A stretch of DNA of 64,000 bases, from NCBI RefSeq assembly GCF_003259675.1, contig NZ_PZJG01000004.1:124001-188000 (forward strand), given 5' to 3'. Both the position numbers and the translations under genes were made by a program. The notes beneath the pieces were generated by a model. The model was given only the letters and a program-made list of their open reading frames with translations. It was not told the DNA's origin and made no database searches. Numbering within the stretch: the stretch's first letter is position 1; every line of letters begins with the position of its first letter. This stretch comes from Macrococcoides bohemicum (GTDB lineage: Bacteria; Bacillota; Bacilli; Staphylococcales; Staphylococcaceae). Of the stretch, positions 1 to 9,505 are shown in pieces.

Positions 1-645
1 TAAACCTTGTTCATTGCCTTTAGCAATAAAATCTTTAGAAAAGTTTCCTATCCCACCATCTAGGCAAAGTGCATCATTATCAAGATAACTTAAATAAGTT
101 GAGTCAATTGCTTCATTTGCAGAAACAAATGATACAAAACAATTCAATTTAACTTGTTGATTATATATATGTACTTTATTTTGATTAAAAGTCATTTGAT
201 CAACAATGTTCTTTATGTTAACAACCTTTTCCTTATCTCTGCCCAATAAATAGATATTTGCATTTCTTTCCGCAAATCGAATAGCTAGTTTAGTAGCGAT
301 ATTTCCGGTACCATATATTCCTACATTTATATTTGTCAATGTATTATCAAAATAATTCAACACGGAGAGATCTGCGGCTTCAAGCGTGATATCATTCGGT
401 TTATAAGGAATACATTTAATTTCTTTTATTGCTTTTGCAATATCAAATAATGAAATACCTTGTTTCGTTTCACAGTCAATGACGAATAAGATATCCTCAT
501 CATTATTTTCTAAAAGGAAAGTAATTAATACATCTTTATGAGTTATCAATACATTTCTACAATAAGTATTAAAAATATATTTTTTAGGTAATTCTAAGAA
601 TTCTGTATTGTGTTTCGAAGTTGTACTTATAAAAATATAGTTCAT
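1..645 (-). CDS. NAD(P)-binding Rossmann protein, 3' end cut by window
   Basis: This is the N-terminal 215 residues of a gene that runs off the left edge. It starts at an ATG (643-645) behind an AAGGAG ribosome binding site at 651-656 that overlaps the stop of the upstream glycosyltransferase, so it belongs to the capsule operon. Residues about 115-150 hold a clear Rossmann signature, GIYGTGNIATKLAIRF followed by a basic LLGRDKEKV stretch, as in dehydrogenases of the glutamyl-tRNA reductase/shikimate dehydrogenase fold. The first 110 residues match no domain I recognise. It could be an oxidoreductase making an unusual sugar or amino-acid decoration, but the sequence gives no substrate. The Rossmann fold is well supported; any function is a guess. 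Confidence 0.75.
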   Translation of the reverse strand, partial: MNYIFISTTSKHNTEFLELPKKYIFNTYCRNVLITHKDVLITFLLENNDEDILFVIDCETKQGISLFDIAKAIKEIKCIPYKPNDITLEAADLSVLNYFDNTLTNINVGIYGTGNIATKLAIRFAERNANIYLLGRDKEKVVNIKNIVDQMTFNQNKVHIYNQQVKLNCFVSFVSANEAIDSTYLSYLDNDALCLDGGIGNFSKDFIAKGNEQGL

Positions 646-654
646 AATAACTCC

Positions 655-1842
655 TTATTTAGATGTGATATCTTTAAAATCATTTAACAATATTTGGATG
701 AACTTATCCTTACCAAAATTATCGTTATAATACTCTATACCTTTAATACCAGACTTCTTAAGTTCGTCATATTTATTAACAAATTGGTTAATATTTTCAG
801 CTAATTTTATTTCATCTTCAGCCGGTGAAACAATACCAGCTTTTGATTCTTTAATAACATCAGCAGCCTCACCATTTATTGACCCTATAATAAATTTTCC
901 ACTTTTTAAATATGATTGAACTTTCGCAGGAAGTGTATAAGATATGACTTCATCATTTTTCATCGTAACGAGTAGCGCATCACTATTTTCCATGACAGAT
1001 TTCATCTGTTCTACGGGCTTTCTACCATGGAATTTAATCTTACCAATAACATTTAGTTCATTTGCAAGTTTTTCTAGAGATTCTTTTTTCGATCCATCAC
1101 CAACAATATGAAGAACTACTTTCTCATCTACATTTTTCATTGCTTTGATAGCAACTTCTAAACCTTGCATTTCCCCAATATTACCTGTAAATGAAATATT
1201 AATTTTATTCTTTGGAAAATTTATATCAGTATCAGCATAATCTGAGTTCTCATCTACTGCGTATTGAGGATTGTATACGAAATCACCTTGAATTTTAAGC
1301 GTTTGTTTAAAATACTTTTCAAAAGACTTACTTGAAATCTCAATTCTATCAATTGCTTTATAAATCTTCTTACTAATTAATTTGATAATGTTATATATAA
1401 TCGAATTTTTCTTAATTCCTCCTGATACTAGGCTTTCCGGCCATAAATCAAGACAATATAAAATTATAGGTCTATTTATTCGTTTTTTTAATACTATTGC
1501 AGGAATTGCCATGAATACAGGCGATAATTGATATACAAATATCTCATCATAACTATCTTCTAATTTTCTAGCATAGTTTGAAGCTTTCATAGCATATGAA
1601 AGATAATTAAGAAAAAGGTTTTTTGTACCTTTCTTTCTCGGTCTTATAGGTAATCTAACGATTTTCACTCCGTCTACTTCACTGTTTCCAGCTTTATATC
1701 CAGATATTAATTCACCTTTAGGATAATTCGGTAGACCAGTAACAACTGTAACCTCATGTCCTAGTTCTACTAAACGCTTCATTTTATCATGAATAAGAAA
1801 TGGTTCTGGTTCGTAATACTGTGAAAATACAATAATATTCAA
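655..1842 (-). CDS. GT4 glycosyltransferase, CapL/WbuB-like
   Basis: A cytosolic family-4 glycosyltransferase of 395 residues. The N-terminus (NIIVFSQYYEPEPFLI) and the VVTGLPNYPKGE segment are typical of WbuB/Cap5L, which add N-acetyl-L-fucosamine to the growing lipid-linked capsule unit. The GT-B donor domain shows TGNIGEMQGLE and a late G-x-S-P-A-E-D. The initiator is TTG (1842-1840) behind AAGGAC. It lies 15 bp after capO and directly before the truncated NAD(P)-binding gene. The operon makes UDP-L-FucNAc (CapE/F/G), so FucNAc is the likely donor; this is inferred from family and context, and another acetamido sugar is possible. Confidence 0.8.
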   Translation of the reverse strand: MNIIVFSQYYEPEPFLIHDKMKRLVELGHEVTVVTGLPNYPKGELISGYKAGNSEVDGVKIVRLPIRPRKKGTKNLFLNYLSYAMKASNYARKLEDSYDEIFVYQLSPVFMAIPAIVLKKRINRPIILYCLDLWPESLVSGGIKKNSIIYNIIKLISKKIYKAIDRIEISSKSFEKYFKQTLKIQGDFVYNPQYAVDENSDYADTDINFPKNKINISFTGNIGEMQGLEVAIKAMKNVDEKVVLHIVGDGSKKESLEKLANELNVIGKIKFHGRKPVEQMKSVMENSDALLVTMKNDEVISYTLPAKVQSYLKSGKFIIGSINGEAADVIKESKAGIVSPAEDEIKLAENINQFVNKYDELKKSGIKGIEYYNDNFGKDKFIQILLNDFKDITSK

Positions 1843-1857
1843 ATGATCAAGTCCTTA

Positions 1858-3117
1858 TTATAATATTTCTTTTAATTGATATAAATTCCCCATGTTAAAG
1901 TATTGATAGTTACTATGTGTTGAAACAATATTTTTAGTATCGATAATAATATTATGATTCATTAGTTCAGCTACATTGTCTAAATCTTTAAATTCATTAT
2001 GATCAGATAAAACCAATATTAAAGAACTACTTTCAACAGCTTTTTCTATATCTTCTTCCACAAAAGACTTTTTCACATGTGGGTCATGCGCTACGATATC
2101 AATATTAAACTCTTTTTGAAGCATATGATAAATATCCATCGCTGGTGATTCACGAATATCGTCTACATTCCCTTTGTAAGTTAAACCGAACACAGATATT
2201 TTCTTTGCATCTGTTTTTTCAACAACAGTTCTAACTTTATCAACTACAAATTCAGGCATACTATTATTAATACTTCTTGAATTTTGGATTAATGGACTAT
2301 TTTCTGGAGACTTCGCAATGATAAAGTATGGATCAACAGCTAAACAATGCCCACCTACCCCTGGTCCAGGGAAATGTAAGTTCACGCGAGGATGCTTGTT
2401 CGCCATCTCTATCACTTCTAAAGCGTTAATATCTAAATTAAAACAAATCTTTGCTAATTCATTTGCTAAAGCAATGTTTGTATCGCGATACGTATTTTCC
2501 ATTAATTTAGACATCTCAGCAGTCTTAGCATTTGTTTCGATCATTTCTCCTTGTACAAAAACGCCATATACTTCTTTAGCTTTTTTTGTACAAGCTGGGG
2601 TAATACCACCAATGATTCTATTGTTATGAATCAATTCATGCATAATTTGTCCTGGTAATACACGTTCAGGACAATGTACTAAGAATAAGTCTTCACCAAT
2701 TGTAAATCCCTTTTCTTCAAAGAAAGGTTTAACATGATCATCCATTGTTCTTGGGGCAATCGTTGATTCTACAATTACTACATTTCCTTTTTCAACATAA
2801 GGAAGGATGCTCTCACAAGCTGACATAACATAGCCAATATCACAAGACTTGTACTGATCATCGTTATTTGGTGTTGGAACAGCAATTATAAAGCAATCGG
2901 CCTTTTCAGGCTTTAAAGATGCTTTAAAATTACCAGCTTCGATAACTTCTTTTAGTGCTTCATCTAGAAATGGTTCTTCTAAATGTAAAACTCCATTGTT
3001 TAAAGATTTTACTGCATCTTCATTTATGTCTACGCCTGTAACGTTAACACCATGTTTTGCAAACATAATAGAAGTTGGTAATCCAATATAGCCTAAGCCA
3101 ATAGTTGTTAATTTCAT
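1858..3117 (-). CDS. capO: UDP-N-acetyl-D-mannosamine dehydrogenase (copy 1)
   Basis: A 419-residue NAD-dependent dehydrogenase of the WecC/CapO family that oxidises UDP-ManNAc to UDP-ManNAcA in two steps in the cytosol. The N-terminal Rossmann motif is GLGYIGLPT; the catalytic cysteine lies in the GGHCLAVDPYF motif near residue 257; the C-terminal UDP-binding domain has FGLTYKGNVDDIRESPA. Length is normal for the family. It has an AGGAGAAT ribosome binding site and sits between wzy and the CapL-like transferase in the capsule operon. A close paralogue is encoded at 13979-15232. No UDP-GlcNAc 2-epimerase of the CapP/MnaA type is in the window, so the UDP-ManNAc would have to be made elsewhere. 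Confidence 0.92.
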   Translation of the reverse strand: MKLTTIGLGYIGLPTSIMFAKHGVNVTGVDINEDAVKSLNNGVLHLEEPFLDEALKEVIEAGNFKASLKPEKADCFIIAVPTPNNDDQYKSCDIGYVMSACESILPYVEKGNVVIVESTIAPRTMDDHVKPFFEEKGFTIGEDLFLVHCPERVLPGQIMHELIHNNRIIGGITPACTKKAKEVYGVFVQGEMIETNAKTAEMSKLMENTYRDTNIALANELAKICFNLDINALEVIEMANKHPRVNLHFPGPGVGGHCLAVDPYFIIAKSPENSPLIQNSRSINNSMPEFVVDKVRTVVEKTDAKKISVFGLTYKGNVDDIRESPAMDIYHMLQKEFNIDIVAHDPHVKKSFVEEDIEKAVESSSLILVLSDHNEFKDLDNVAELMNHNIIIDTKNIVSTHSNYQYFNMGNLYQLKEIL

Positions 3118-3126
3118 TTTATTCTC

Positions 3127-4311
3127 CTATACACTTTTATTATAGAGTCTTCCATTTTTTAATCTACTTATAAAGTAAAAAATAAAAAACCAGAATTCAG
3201 ATACAATTAAAAAATTAGTACTAAACATAAGTAACAATAGCGGATAAACGCATATATATAATACTAATTTGTCGGGATATTCATCACTATAATTTACATA
3301 TATCTTAAATACAAAATATATCATAAATAAAATAAAAATAAATCCAAGTAAAAATCCACCAATTAGTAATATTTCTAAAAACAAATTATGAGGAACACTA
3401 TAAGTTAACTGATAATAATTGAAAAAACCATAACCTAGTAACGGACTATTTGATATTGCATCAATATCCATTTCATAAACAATATTTCTTCCTGATGCAC
3501 CTTCATCTAAATTTATACCATCTGACGTAATGTATGCAAAAATTCTGTTGTCCTTATCAAGAATAGCAGAAAGTTGATAAAATAAAAAACACATTACTAA
3601 AGTAAATATACCAGTAAAGAGCTTGTAAATGAATTTAATATTTCTATTTTTAAAAATATTTAATAAAGTGATAAGAACATAAACAATTAAAACTAATGTC
3701 CCACCTCTACCTGCTCCAATAAAAATAACAGGTAGTAATATTAGATTCATAATAATATAGATTACATTTCTTTTATAAGAATCAGAAATAATGAAATACA
3801 AACCTAACCCTATGGTAAATGCGGTAATGTATGTTATGTTTTGATAATTCATTAATCCAAGATTTATTGGTTTCTCAAGTTTTGATAGTAAATAAGGAAT
3901 TAATATCGTTAGAGTTATGAGTAAACTATTAAAAAAATATAACTTTTTTATCAATTTTTCAAATTCTTTTCTATCAATATCTGAAAAATAGATTCCAGCA
4001 ATAGCTGCAGGAACAGACCAAACAAAAAAAAGATAGAAATTTATTTTTACTATATCAGTATTATTGAAGTCAGAAATTACAAAACTAATTATCAATAATA
4101 ATGAAAATAATAATAGATATATAAAAGTTCTTTTCAGCTTAAAATATTTTAACGTCAATATTATAAAACAAATGTAATTTAATATCGCAAAAACAATACA
4201 AAATGGATAATAAATAAATAATATATCTTGATTAAAATTTTGAAGTACAAAAGCTGAACATAATATAAAAATATTTAGTGTAAAAATTGAAATAAATAAA
4301 ATATGTTTCAT
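3127..4311 (-). CDS. Wzy-type capsule repeat-unit polymerase
   Basis: A very hydrophobic 394-residue protein with roughly ten membrane segments. A large outside loop in the C-terminal half contains SGRNIVYEMDIDAISNSP then LLGYGFFNYY, the pattern of the O-antigen ligase/Wzy_C superfamily. In this context it is the polymerase that joins lipid-linked repeat units on the outer face of the membrane, the counterpart of CapJ. It is followed by capO after 9 bp and preceded by the flippase gene. The sequence is markedly AT-rich, as expected for the type-specific centre of a capsule locus. Assignment to Wzy rather than a ligase is by context. Confidence 0.8.
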   Translation of the reverse strand: MKHILFISIFTLNIFILCSAFVLQNFNQDILFIYYPFCIVFAILNYICFIILTLKYFKLKRTFIYLLLFSLLLIISFVISDFNNTDIVKINFYLFFVWSVPAAIAGIYFSDIDRKEFEKLIKKLYFFNSLLITLTILIPYLLSKLEKPINLGLMNYQNITYITAFTIGLGLYFIISDSYKRNVIYIIMNLILLPVIFIGAGRGGTLVLIVYVLITLLNIFKNRNIKFIYKLFTGIFTLVMCFLFYQLSAILDKDNRIFAYITSDGINLDEGASGRNIVYEMDIDAISNSPLLGYGFFNYYQLTYSVPHNLFLEILLIGGFLLGFIFILFMIYFVFKIYVNYSDEYPDKLVLYICVYPLLLLMFSTNFLIVSEFWFFIFYFISRLKNGRLYNKSV

Positions 4312-4341
4312 TTTTTCATCTTCTTTAACAATTTATTTTCA

Positions 4342-5514
4342 TTAATAATGAATTTTTTTATTAAGATAAAACAGGATTATTGCAAACTTAAATATACTTA
4401 CAATAAAAAGTGACCATATAAATCCATTTATTCCTTCTAAGTATGTTAACGGAATACCTAAGATTATTAAAAGTAATACTATAAATAGATTTACAATTAA
4501 ATTTTCTCTAAATCTATTATTAGCAACCAATTTGACTTGTGGTATAGTTGATCCAGAAAGTAACATAAGCGAGTAGTTACCCATAAATATATAATCTTTT
4601 ACCTTATCCAAATATTGATTATAAAAGATATCAATAAATATTATACTTATAAAATACATACAAATATTTAATATAGTCACGATAACTATAATATTTAATA
4701 CAGATTTAATTTCATTATTTTTTTCACTTTTATCTTCTTTTCTTACAGAATAAGAAAGTATGACATTATTTATAGGAGCTATAATTAGATTAGATAATTT
4801 TCCTAAAGTTGTAGCTATAAAAAAATATGGTGTAAATAAGCTGCCTAGAATTATGTCAATAAACAATCGATCTGAATAATTTAATATATTAGAAAGAAGA
4901 TTTGAAATAGTTAAAGATATAAAATCTTTAATCTTATAAATTGGTAATAATGATATATTTTTTATGCCATAATAATCTTTATTTTTATAAAGAATATATA
5001 ATAATGATAGCAAATCTGCTAATAATAAAATTATATAAATATTAAAATTAAATTTATATACTATGAATGAACTCAATATTATAAATATAGAATAGATGAT
5101 TGAACTAATTAGATAATGATAAAAATCTAATTTTAACCTGAAAAATACTAAATAGTAACTTTTAAGTAATAAAACTCCAGACCAACATGAAATGATTAAT
5201 ACATTATACATATCAAATTCTTTGAAATATGCAAATAAAAAATTAAGTAATAATTGTATGCATAATAAAATTAATAGAAAGGTATTAAATTGAGATTCAG
5301 AAATTGATGTATCTTTGTTTGTTAACCTTATATTATTAAGTGAGTTTCCTAAGATAACTGATGATATGTTTACAATAGCAAGAATAATGACAAAATTACC
5401 TAATTGAATTTGAGTATTATTATGCGAATAAATGGGTATTAAAATTAATTGCAGAAAAACAATTGGCAATGCCGATGACAAAATACTTAAAAAATAATCT
5501 TTTTTATTTTTCAT
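4342..5514 (-). CDS. Wzx-type polysaccharide flippase
   Basis: A 390-residue integral membrane protein with about twelve hydrophobic segments and short polar loops, consistent with the MOP (polysaccharide transport) superfamily. It would flip the undecaprenyl-linked repeat unit across the membrane before polymerisation by the neighbouring Wzy. It begins MKNKKDYFLSILSSALPIVF, a positively charged start before the first helix, and lies 13 bp downstream of a GT4 gene. The DNA is extremely AT-rich. Primary sequence conservation in this family is poor, so the call rests on topology and position between wzy and the transferases. Confidence 0.75.
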   Translation of the reverse strand: MKNKKDYFLSILSSALPIVFLQLILIPIYSHNNTQIQLGNFVIILAIVNISSVILGNSLNNIRLTNKDTSISESQFNTFLLILLCIQLLLNFLFAYFKEFDMYNVLIISCWSGVLLLKSYYLVFFRLKLDFYHYLISSIIYSIFIILSSFIVYKFNFNIYIILLLADLLSLLYILYKNKDYYGIKNISLLPIYKIKDFISLTISNLLSNILNYSDRLFIDIILGSLFTPYFFIATTLGKLSNLIIAPINNVILSYSVRKEDKSEKNNEIKSVLNIIVIVTILNICMYFISIIFIDIFYNQYLDKVKDYIFMGNYSLMLLSGSTIPQVKLVANNRFRENLIVNLFIVLLLIILGIPLTYLEGINGFIWSLFIVSIFKFAIILFYLNKKIHY

Positions 5515-5527
5515 ATTTATACCAACA

Positions 5528-6625
5528 TTAAAAAGAAGAATAAAGACTTTTTAATTTTTTTCCTTCATTCTGCCATTTTAATAAATTCGAAGTTGATATT
5601 GCATTTCTACTAATTTTTTCATATAAATTTTTATCAGAAGTTAATAAATTAATAGCATTAGCAATTTTTTCAGGTGTTATTTGTTCAACTACTATACCTA
5701 TTTTATATTTATCATTTAAATATATATGTTCCTTGACTGGAGATAAAATTACTGGAATTCCTGCATGTAAGTATTCAAACAATTTATTAGAAACTGTATA
5801 CTCGTAATTTTCTGATATAGGCTTAGTCATAACAATCCCAACATGACTTCGTGATGCAGCTTTAATCATTTCATCCATTTCAACTGGATCTTCTATTTTT
5901 AAATTTTCTAAGCTGTATTTATTTTTAATATCCAATATTTTTCCCATCGTAGGGCCATATCCTCTAATTGTCACTTGAGCGTCTGTATAACGAGCACTTT
6001 CTGCAAATTCTTCGTAACCTCTTCCTTCACTCACAATACCTTGATATATAGCTTCAAACTTTTTATTCTTTTCTAATTTTTGAAACTCTCTTTTTATAGG
6101 AGCATTTGTTATTACAACAGGTTCAAGATTATATCCTTTAGTTTGATAATATTCTTTTGCAGCATTACTTACAGTTACAAAATGATTTACTTTTTTCATC
6201 ATATGCTTTTCTAACATAACTATTATTTTTGATAATAGAGGAATTTTTGAGATCATTCCATTTTTTGCATATATTTCATGGGCATCATAAATCAGATTTT
6301 GATTTTTCTTTTTAACAAAATATGCAAAAAATAACATATCAAAGTCATTAGCATGAATAACATCTGGATTAAACTTTTTCAAATGATTAATTAATTTTAA
6401 ACCAAAACTTAGTCTTGTAATTGCTTTTCCAATTATATTATTAGATGCTTTTGTATTAATAAGTTTATAATTAAAATTTATTTTCGATAATCTTTCTTTT
6501 GTGGCATTTTCATCTTTTTTACCAATAATGATATAATCATCTGTTAGTTTTGATACTATTTCTGATTGTTTCATAACTCTTGGATCTTTTACAATATTAC
6601 TTGAAACTATAACAGCAATTCTCAT
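5528..6625 (-). CDS. GT4 glycosyltransferase of the capsule operon
   Basis: A 365-residue GT-B fold enzyme. The N-terminal domain begins MRIAVIVSSNIVKDPRVMKQ and has the DVIHANDFDMLFFAYF and LIYDAHEIY motifs of GT4 enzymes; the C-terminal donor domain has KLFEYLHAGIPVILSP, with the conserved E binding the nucleotide sugar. It should add one sugar of the repeat unit on the cytosolic face. It may be the ManNAcA transferase (the role of CapI in S. aureus), since UDP-ManNAcA is made by this operon, but the donor cannot be read from sequence. The gene lies 13 bp after the O-acetyltransferase. Confidence 0.82.
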   Translation of the reverse strand: MRIAVIVSSNIVKDPRVMKQSEIVSKLTDDYIIIGKKDENATKERLSKINFNYKLINTKASNNIIGKAITRLSFGLKLINHLKKFNPDVIHANDFDMLFFAYFVKKKNQNLIYDAHEIYAKNGMISKIPLLSKIIVMLEKHMMKKVNHFVTVSNAAKEYYQTKGYNLEPVVITNAPIKREFQKLEKNKKFEAIYQGIVSEGRGYEEFAESARYTDAQVTIRGYGPTMGKILDIKNKYSLENLKIEDPVEMDEMIKAASRSHVGIVMTKPISENYEYTVSNKLFEYLHAGIPVILSPVKEHIYLNDKYKIGIVVEQITPEKIANAINLLTSDKNLYEKISRNAISTSNLLKWQNEGKKLKSLYSSF

Positions 6626-6638
6626 TAATTTACACCTA

Positions 6639-7259
6639 CTAAAAAGATTTATATATATCTAACTTAGTTACTTCTTCTGGTGATAAATTCCACCATTTAG
6701 AATTTTGAATTTGTTTTTTCTTTTCTTCTGGAAACCTGTCTTTTAGTTTCTTTGCCGGTGATCCCACATGAATTTCATATGCTGGAATATTTTTTGTAAC
6801 GATACTTCCAGCACCTACTATTGCTCCATCTCCGATGGTAATGCCATCCATTATTATAACATTTGCACCTATCCACACATCATTACCAATTGTCGTCACC
6901 TTACTAGCATCATCATAGTTAAAGGTATTATCTAACTTTATCTTAAATGGATTATTCTCAGAATAAAAAATGGGTGAAGATGATAATAAATTTATTGGAT
7001 GCTTACCTAAACCTATTTTTATATCGCTTGCAAATGAACAATATCGTCCAATAGTCACATTATTAAATTTACATCCATATCCTAAATATGAATAACTTGA
7101 TATTCGAGTATTATGTAATATACAAAACCTATCTATATAAACATTTTCATTTAAGACTGTCTTGCTATCTACATAAGCTAGTGGTGAAATTTTTATATTT
7201 TTTTTGGCTAGGTTTTTTCTATCTTTAAACGAATTAGCAAATTTATTTAATCTACTCAT
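6639..7259 (-). CDS. Hexapeptide-repeat O-acetyltransferase (CapH-like)
   Basis: A left-handed beta-helix acetyltransferase of the CatB/VatD group. Hexapeptide repeats run through the middle, and the C-terminal part has TIGNDVWIGANVIIMDGITIGDGAIVGAGSIV (read here as consecutive motifs) plus the GKHP catalytic-histidine region. It probably O-acetylates a sugar of the capsule repeat using acetyl-CoA. The best start is ATG 7259-7257, which overlaps the capG stop as ATGA; an in-frame GTG at 7268 would add three residues but has no ribosome binding site of its own. Size is 206 residues. The acceptor sugar is unknown. Confidence 0.85.
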   Translation of the reverse strand: MSRLNKFANSFKDRKNLAKKNIKISPLAYVDSKTVLNENVYIDRFCILHNTRISSYSYLGYGCKFNNVTIGRYCSFASDIKIGLGKHPINLLSSSPIFYSENNPFKIKLDNTFNYDDASKVTTIGNDVWIGANVIIMDGITIGDGAIVGAGSIVTKNIPAYEIHVGSPAKKLKDRFPEEKKKQIQNSKWWNLSPEEVTKLDIYKSF

Positions 7260-8377
7260 TTCTTCCACACATTTCTATTAATGTAATCAGTATATGAAAT
7301 AATAATTTTCTCAACTTTTTCTGATACATTATCAATGTTATAGTCTGCTACAATTCTGCTCTTATTTCCAGATTGCTCAACAACTGCAATACCTTGCATT
7401 ACGCGTTCAGGTTCTAATCCAACCATCATTGTTGAAGCCTCTTCCATAGCCTCTGGTCTTTCGTGAGCTTCACGAATATTCAAAGATCTTAATCCAAGAA
7501 TTGCAGTTTCTTCGCTGATTGTACCACTATCACTTAATACAACCTTCGCTTCTTTTTGTAATTTAATATAATCATTAAATCCAAGTGGCTTCAAAGTTTG
7601 TACATTTTTATTAAATTCAATTCCTAATTCATCGATACGTTTTTGAGTTCTTGGATGTGTACTCACAATAATTGGCATATTATAAGTTTCAGCAATAAGA
7701 TTTAATGATTCAACTAAATTCTTAAAGTTTCTATCTGAACTAATATTTTCTTCTCTATGTGCAGATACTACAAAATACTCTTCCGATTTAAGGTTTAATC
7801 TTTCAAGTACATCTGACTTTTCTATATCTTCTAATCGAGAGTTAATAACTTCTTTCATTGGGCTTCCCGTCTTAATAACGCGATCTGATGGTACACCTTC
7901 TCGCAATAAATATTCACGGGCAATAGAACTATAAGTTAAATTAATATCTGAAATATGATCTACGATTTTACGGTTTGTTTCTTCAGGAACACGTTGATCA
8001 AAACAACGATTACCAGCTTCCATATGGAATACAGGCACTTTCTTACGTTTCGCAGCAATCGCACATAGACAGCTATTAGTATCTCCTAATACTAAGAAAG
8101 CATCCGGTTGTACTTCATCAAGCACAGGATCAATTCCAATTAAGATGTTCCCGATTGTCTCAACTGCAGTACCTTTCGCAGAATTTAAGAAGTAATCAGG
8201 CTTACGTAATTTAAAATCATTGAAGAACACTTCGTTCAATTCGTAATCATAGTTTTGTCCTGTATGAACTAATACATGTTCAATTGCATCAGAATTTTCT
8301 AGACGATTAATCACTGCAGAAAGTCTGATAATTTCGGGTCTTGTCCCCACTACAGTCATAACTTTTAACTTTTTCAT
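7256..8377 (-). CDS. capG: UDP-N-acetyl-L-talosamine/fucosamine pathway 2-epimerase
   Basis: A 373-residue protein of the UDP-GlcNAc 2-epimerase superfamily (GT-B fold), with VVGTRPEIIRLSAV at the N-terminus, LVHTGQNYDYELNEVFF, the FHMEAGNRCFDQRVPEE segment and LSDSGTISEE near the end. The NYDYELNEVFF and NRCFDQ features are those of CapG/FnlC, which performs the last step to UDP-L-FucNAc, and differ from MnaA/CapP-type enzymes that make UDP-ManNAc. The gene is immediately downstream of capE and capF, which perform the first two steps. It ends in a 4-bp overlap with the acetyltransferase. Confidence 0.9.
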   Translation of the reverse strand: MKKLKVMTVVGTRPEIIRLSAVINRLENSDAIEHVLVHTGQNYDYELNEVFFNDFKLRKPDYFLNSAKGTAVETIGNILIGIDPVLDEVQPDAFLVLGDTNSCLCAIAAKRKKVPVFHMEAGNRCFDQRVPEETNRKIVDHISDINLTYSSIAREYLLREGVPSDRVIKTGSPMKEVINSRLEDIEKSDVLERLNLKSEEYFVVSAHREENISSDRNFKNLVESLNLIAETYNMPIIVSTHPRTQKRIDELGIEFNKNVQTLKPLGFNDYIKLQKEAKVVLSDSGTISEETAILGLRSLNIREAHERPEAMEEASTMMVGLEPERVMQGIAVVEQSGNKSRIVADYNIDNVSEKVEKIIISYTDYINRNVWKK

Positions 8378-8379
8378 TT

Positions 8380-9489
8380 TTATACCTCCAAGTAATATGT
8401 ATCAGGTATTTCTGGATCAAACATTTCATTTACCCACATGATTGTGACCATATCAGTATCGCCAAGGTTCTCAATATTGTGTGTATAACCTACAGGAATA
8501 TCTACTACTTCAAGCGTATCTCCTGATACAAAGTATTCGATAACATTATCAGAATCAGGCTTTCTAAATCTGATTACGCCTTTGCCCGAAACTACTAAGA
8601 ATTTTTCATTTTTAGTATGGTGCCAATGCTGTCCCTTTGTAATGCCAGGCTTCGAGATATTTACTGACACTTGCCCTCTATCAGGTGTTTTTAGAAACTC
8701 TGTAAACGAGCCACGATGATCACTATGTGTAGTTAACGGATAACTAAACTCATCTTCAGGAAGAAATGATAAATATGTACTATATAATGCTTTAATAAAT
8801 GCGTCATCAAGTTTAGGTAATGTTCTGTCTTCTCTATCTTGTTTGAACTGTTTTATCGTTTCAGCGATAAATCCTAACTTTACCTTATGTTCATTAGAAA
8901 CAATGCCAAATCCATCCACTATTGTTGGATTACCTTGAAGTGCACGTTTAAACTCCTCTAGTACATCATCAATATAATTTAAAGTAAGTTCTACTTCTGG
9001 ATCATTGACCTGAACTTCCTCGCTTCTAGCAATCTTATGACAGAACGTTGCAACTACAGTGTTATAGTTTGGCTTAGACCATTTCCCGAATAGATTGTTC
9101 AATCTATAGATATAAACTTCATTTCCATTCTCGGTTCTCAAAGCTTCAAATAACTGTTCAGCTTTATTCTTGCTTTGGCCATACGGATTATCTTTCTCTG
9201 CTTGTATCGAAGAAGAATAAACAATTGCGGGTTTTTTAGGATTTTCTTTAGCATAATTTATAATTTTCTCAGAAAAGTTAACATTTCCTTCAATAAATCC
9301 TTCTTCCGTTTCTGGTCTATTTTCACCTGCAAGATGGAAGATAAAATCTGCTTCTCTTAATGATAATTTTAAAAATTCATCAGTTGTTTCTCTAGTAATT
9401 TTTATTACATTGTACTTATCTTCTTTTACAAGTTCCTGATAAAGATTTCTACCTACAAAACCATTAGCTCCTGTAATTACAATATTCAT
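8380..9489 (-). CDS. capF: Bifunctional UDP-L-FucNAc pathway reductase/epimerase
   Basis: A 369-residue two-domain enzyme: an N-terminal short-chain dehydrogenase (GANGFVGRNLYQEL near residue 8, YGQSKNKAE active-site region near residue 105) and a C-terminal cupin from about residue 245 with the metal-binding QHWHHTKNEKF motif. This is the CapF/WbjC/FnlB architecture: the cupin epimerises and the reductase reduces the 4-keto sugar from CapE to UDP-N-acetyl-L-talosamine. It lies between capE (16 bp) and capG (2 bp). Size and order match the S. aureus pathway fully. Confidence 0.93.
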   Translation of the reverse strand: MNIVITGANGFVGRNLYQELVKEDKYNVIKITRETTDEFLKLSLREADFIFHLAGENRPETEEGFIEGNVNFSEKIINYAKENPKKPAIVYSSSIQAEKDNPYGQSKNKAEQLFEALRTENGNEVYIYRLNNLFGKWSKPNYNTVVATFCHKIARSEEVQVNDPEVELTLNYIDDVLEEFKRALQGNPTIVDGFGIVSNEHKVKLGFIAETIKQFKQDREDRTLPKLDDAFIKALYSTYLSFLPEDEFSYPLTTHSDHRGSFTEFLKTPDRGQVSVNISKPGITKGQHWHHTKNEKFLVVSGKGVIRFRKPDSDNVIEYFVSGDTLEVVDIPVGYTHNIENLGDTDMVTIMWVNEMFDPEIPDTYYLEV

Positions 9490-9505
9490 ATCATTGCTCC
9501 TTTAA

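Noticed and set aside
7256-8377. Reading this epimerase as MnaA/CapP (UDP-ManNAc supply)
   Set aside because: Position after capE-capF and CapG-like motifs (NRCFDQ, NYDYELNEVFF) favour the UDP-L-FucNAc enzyme.
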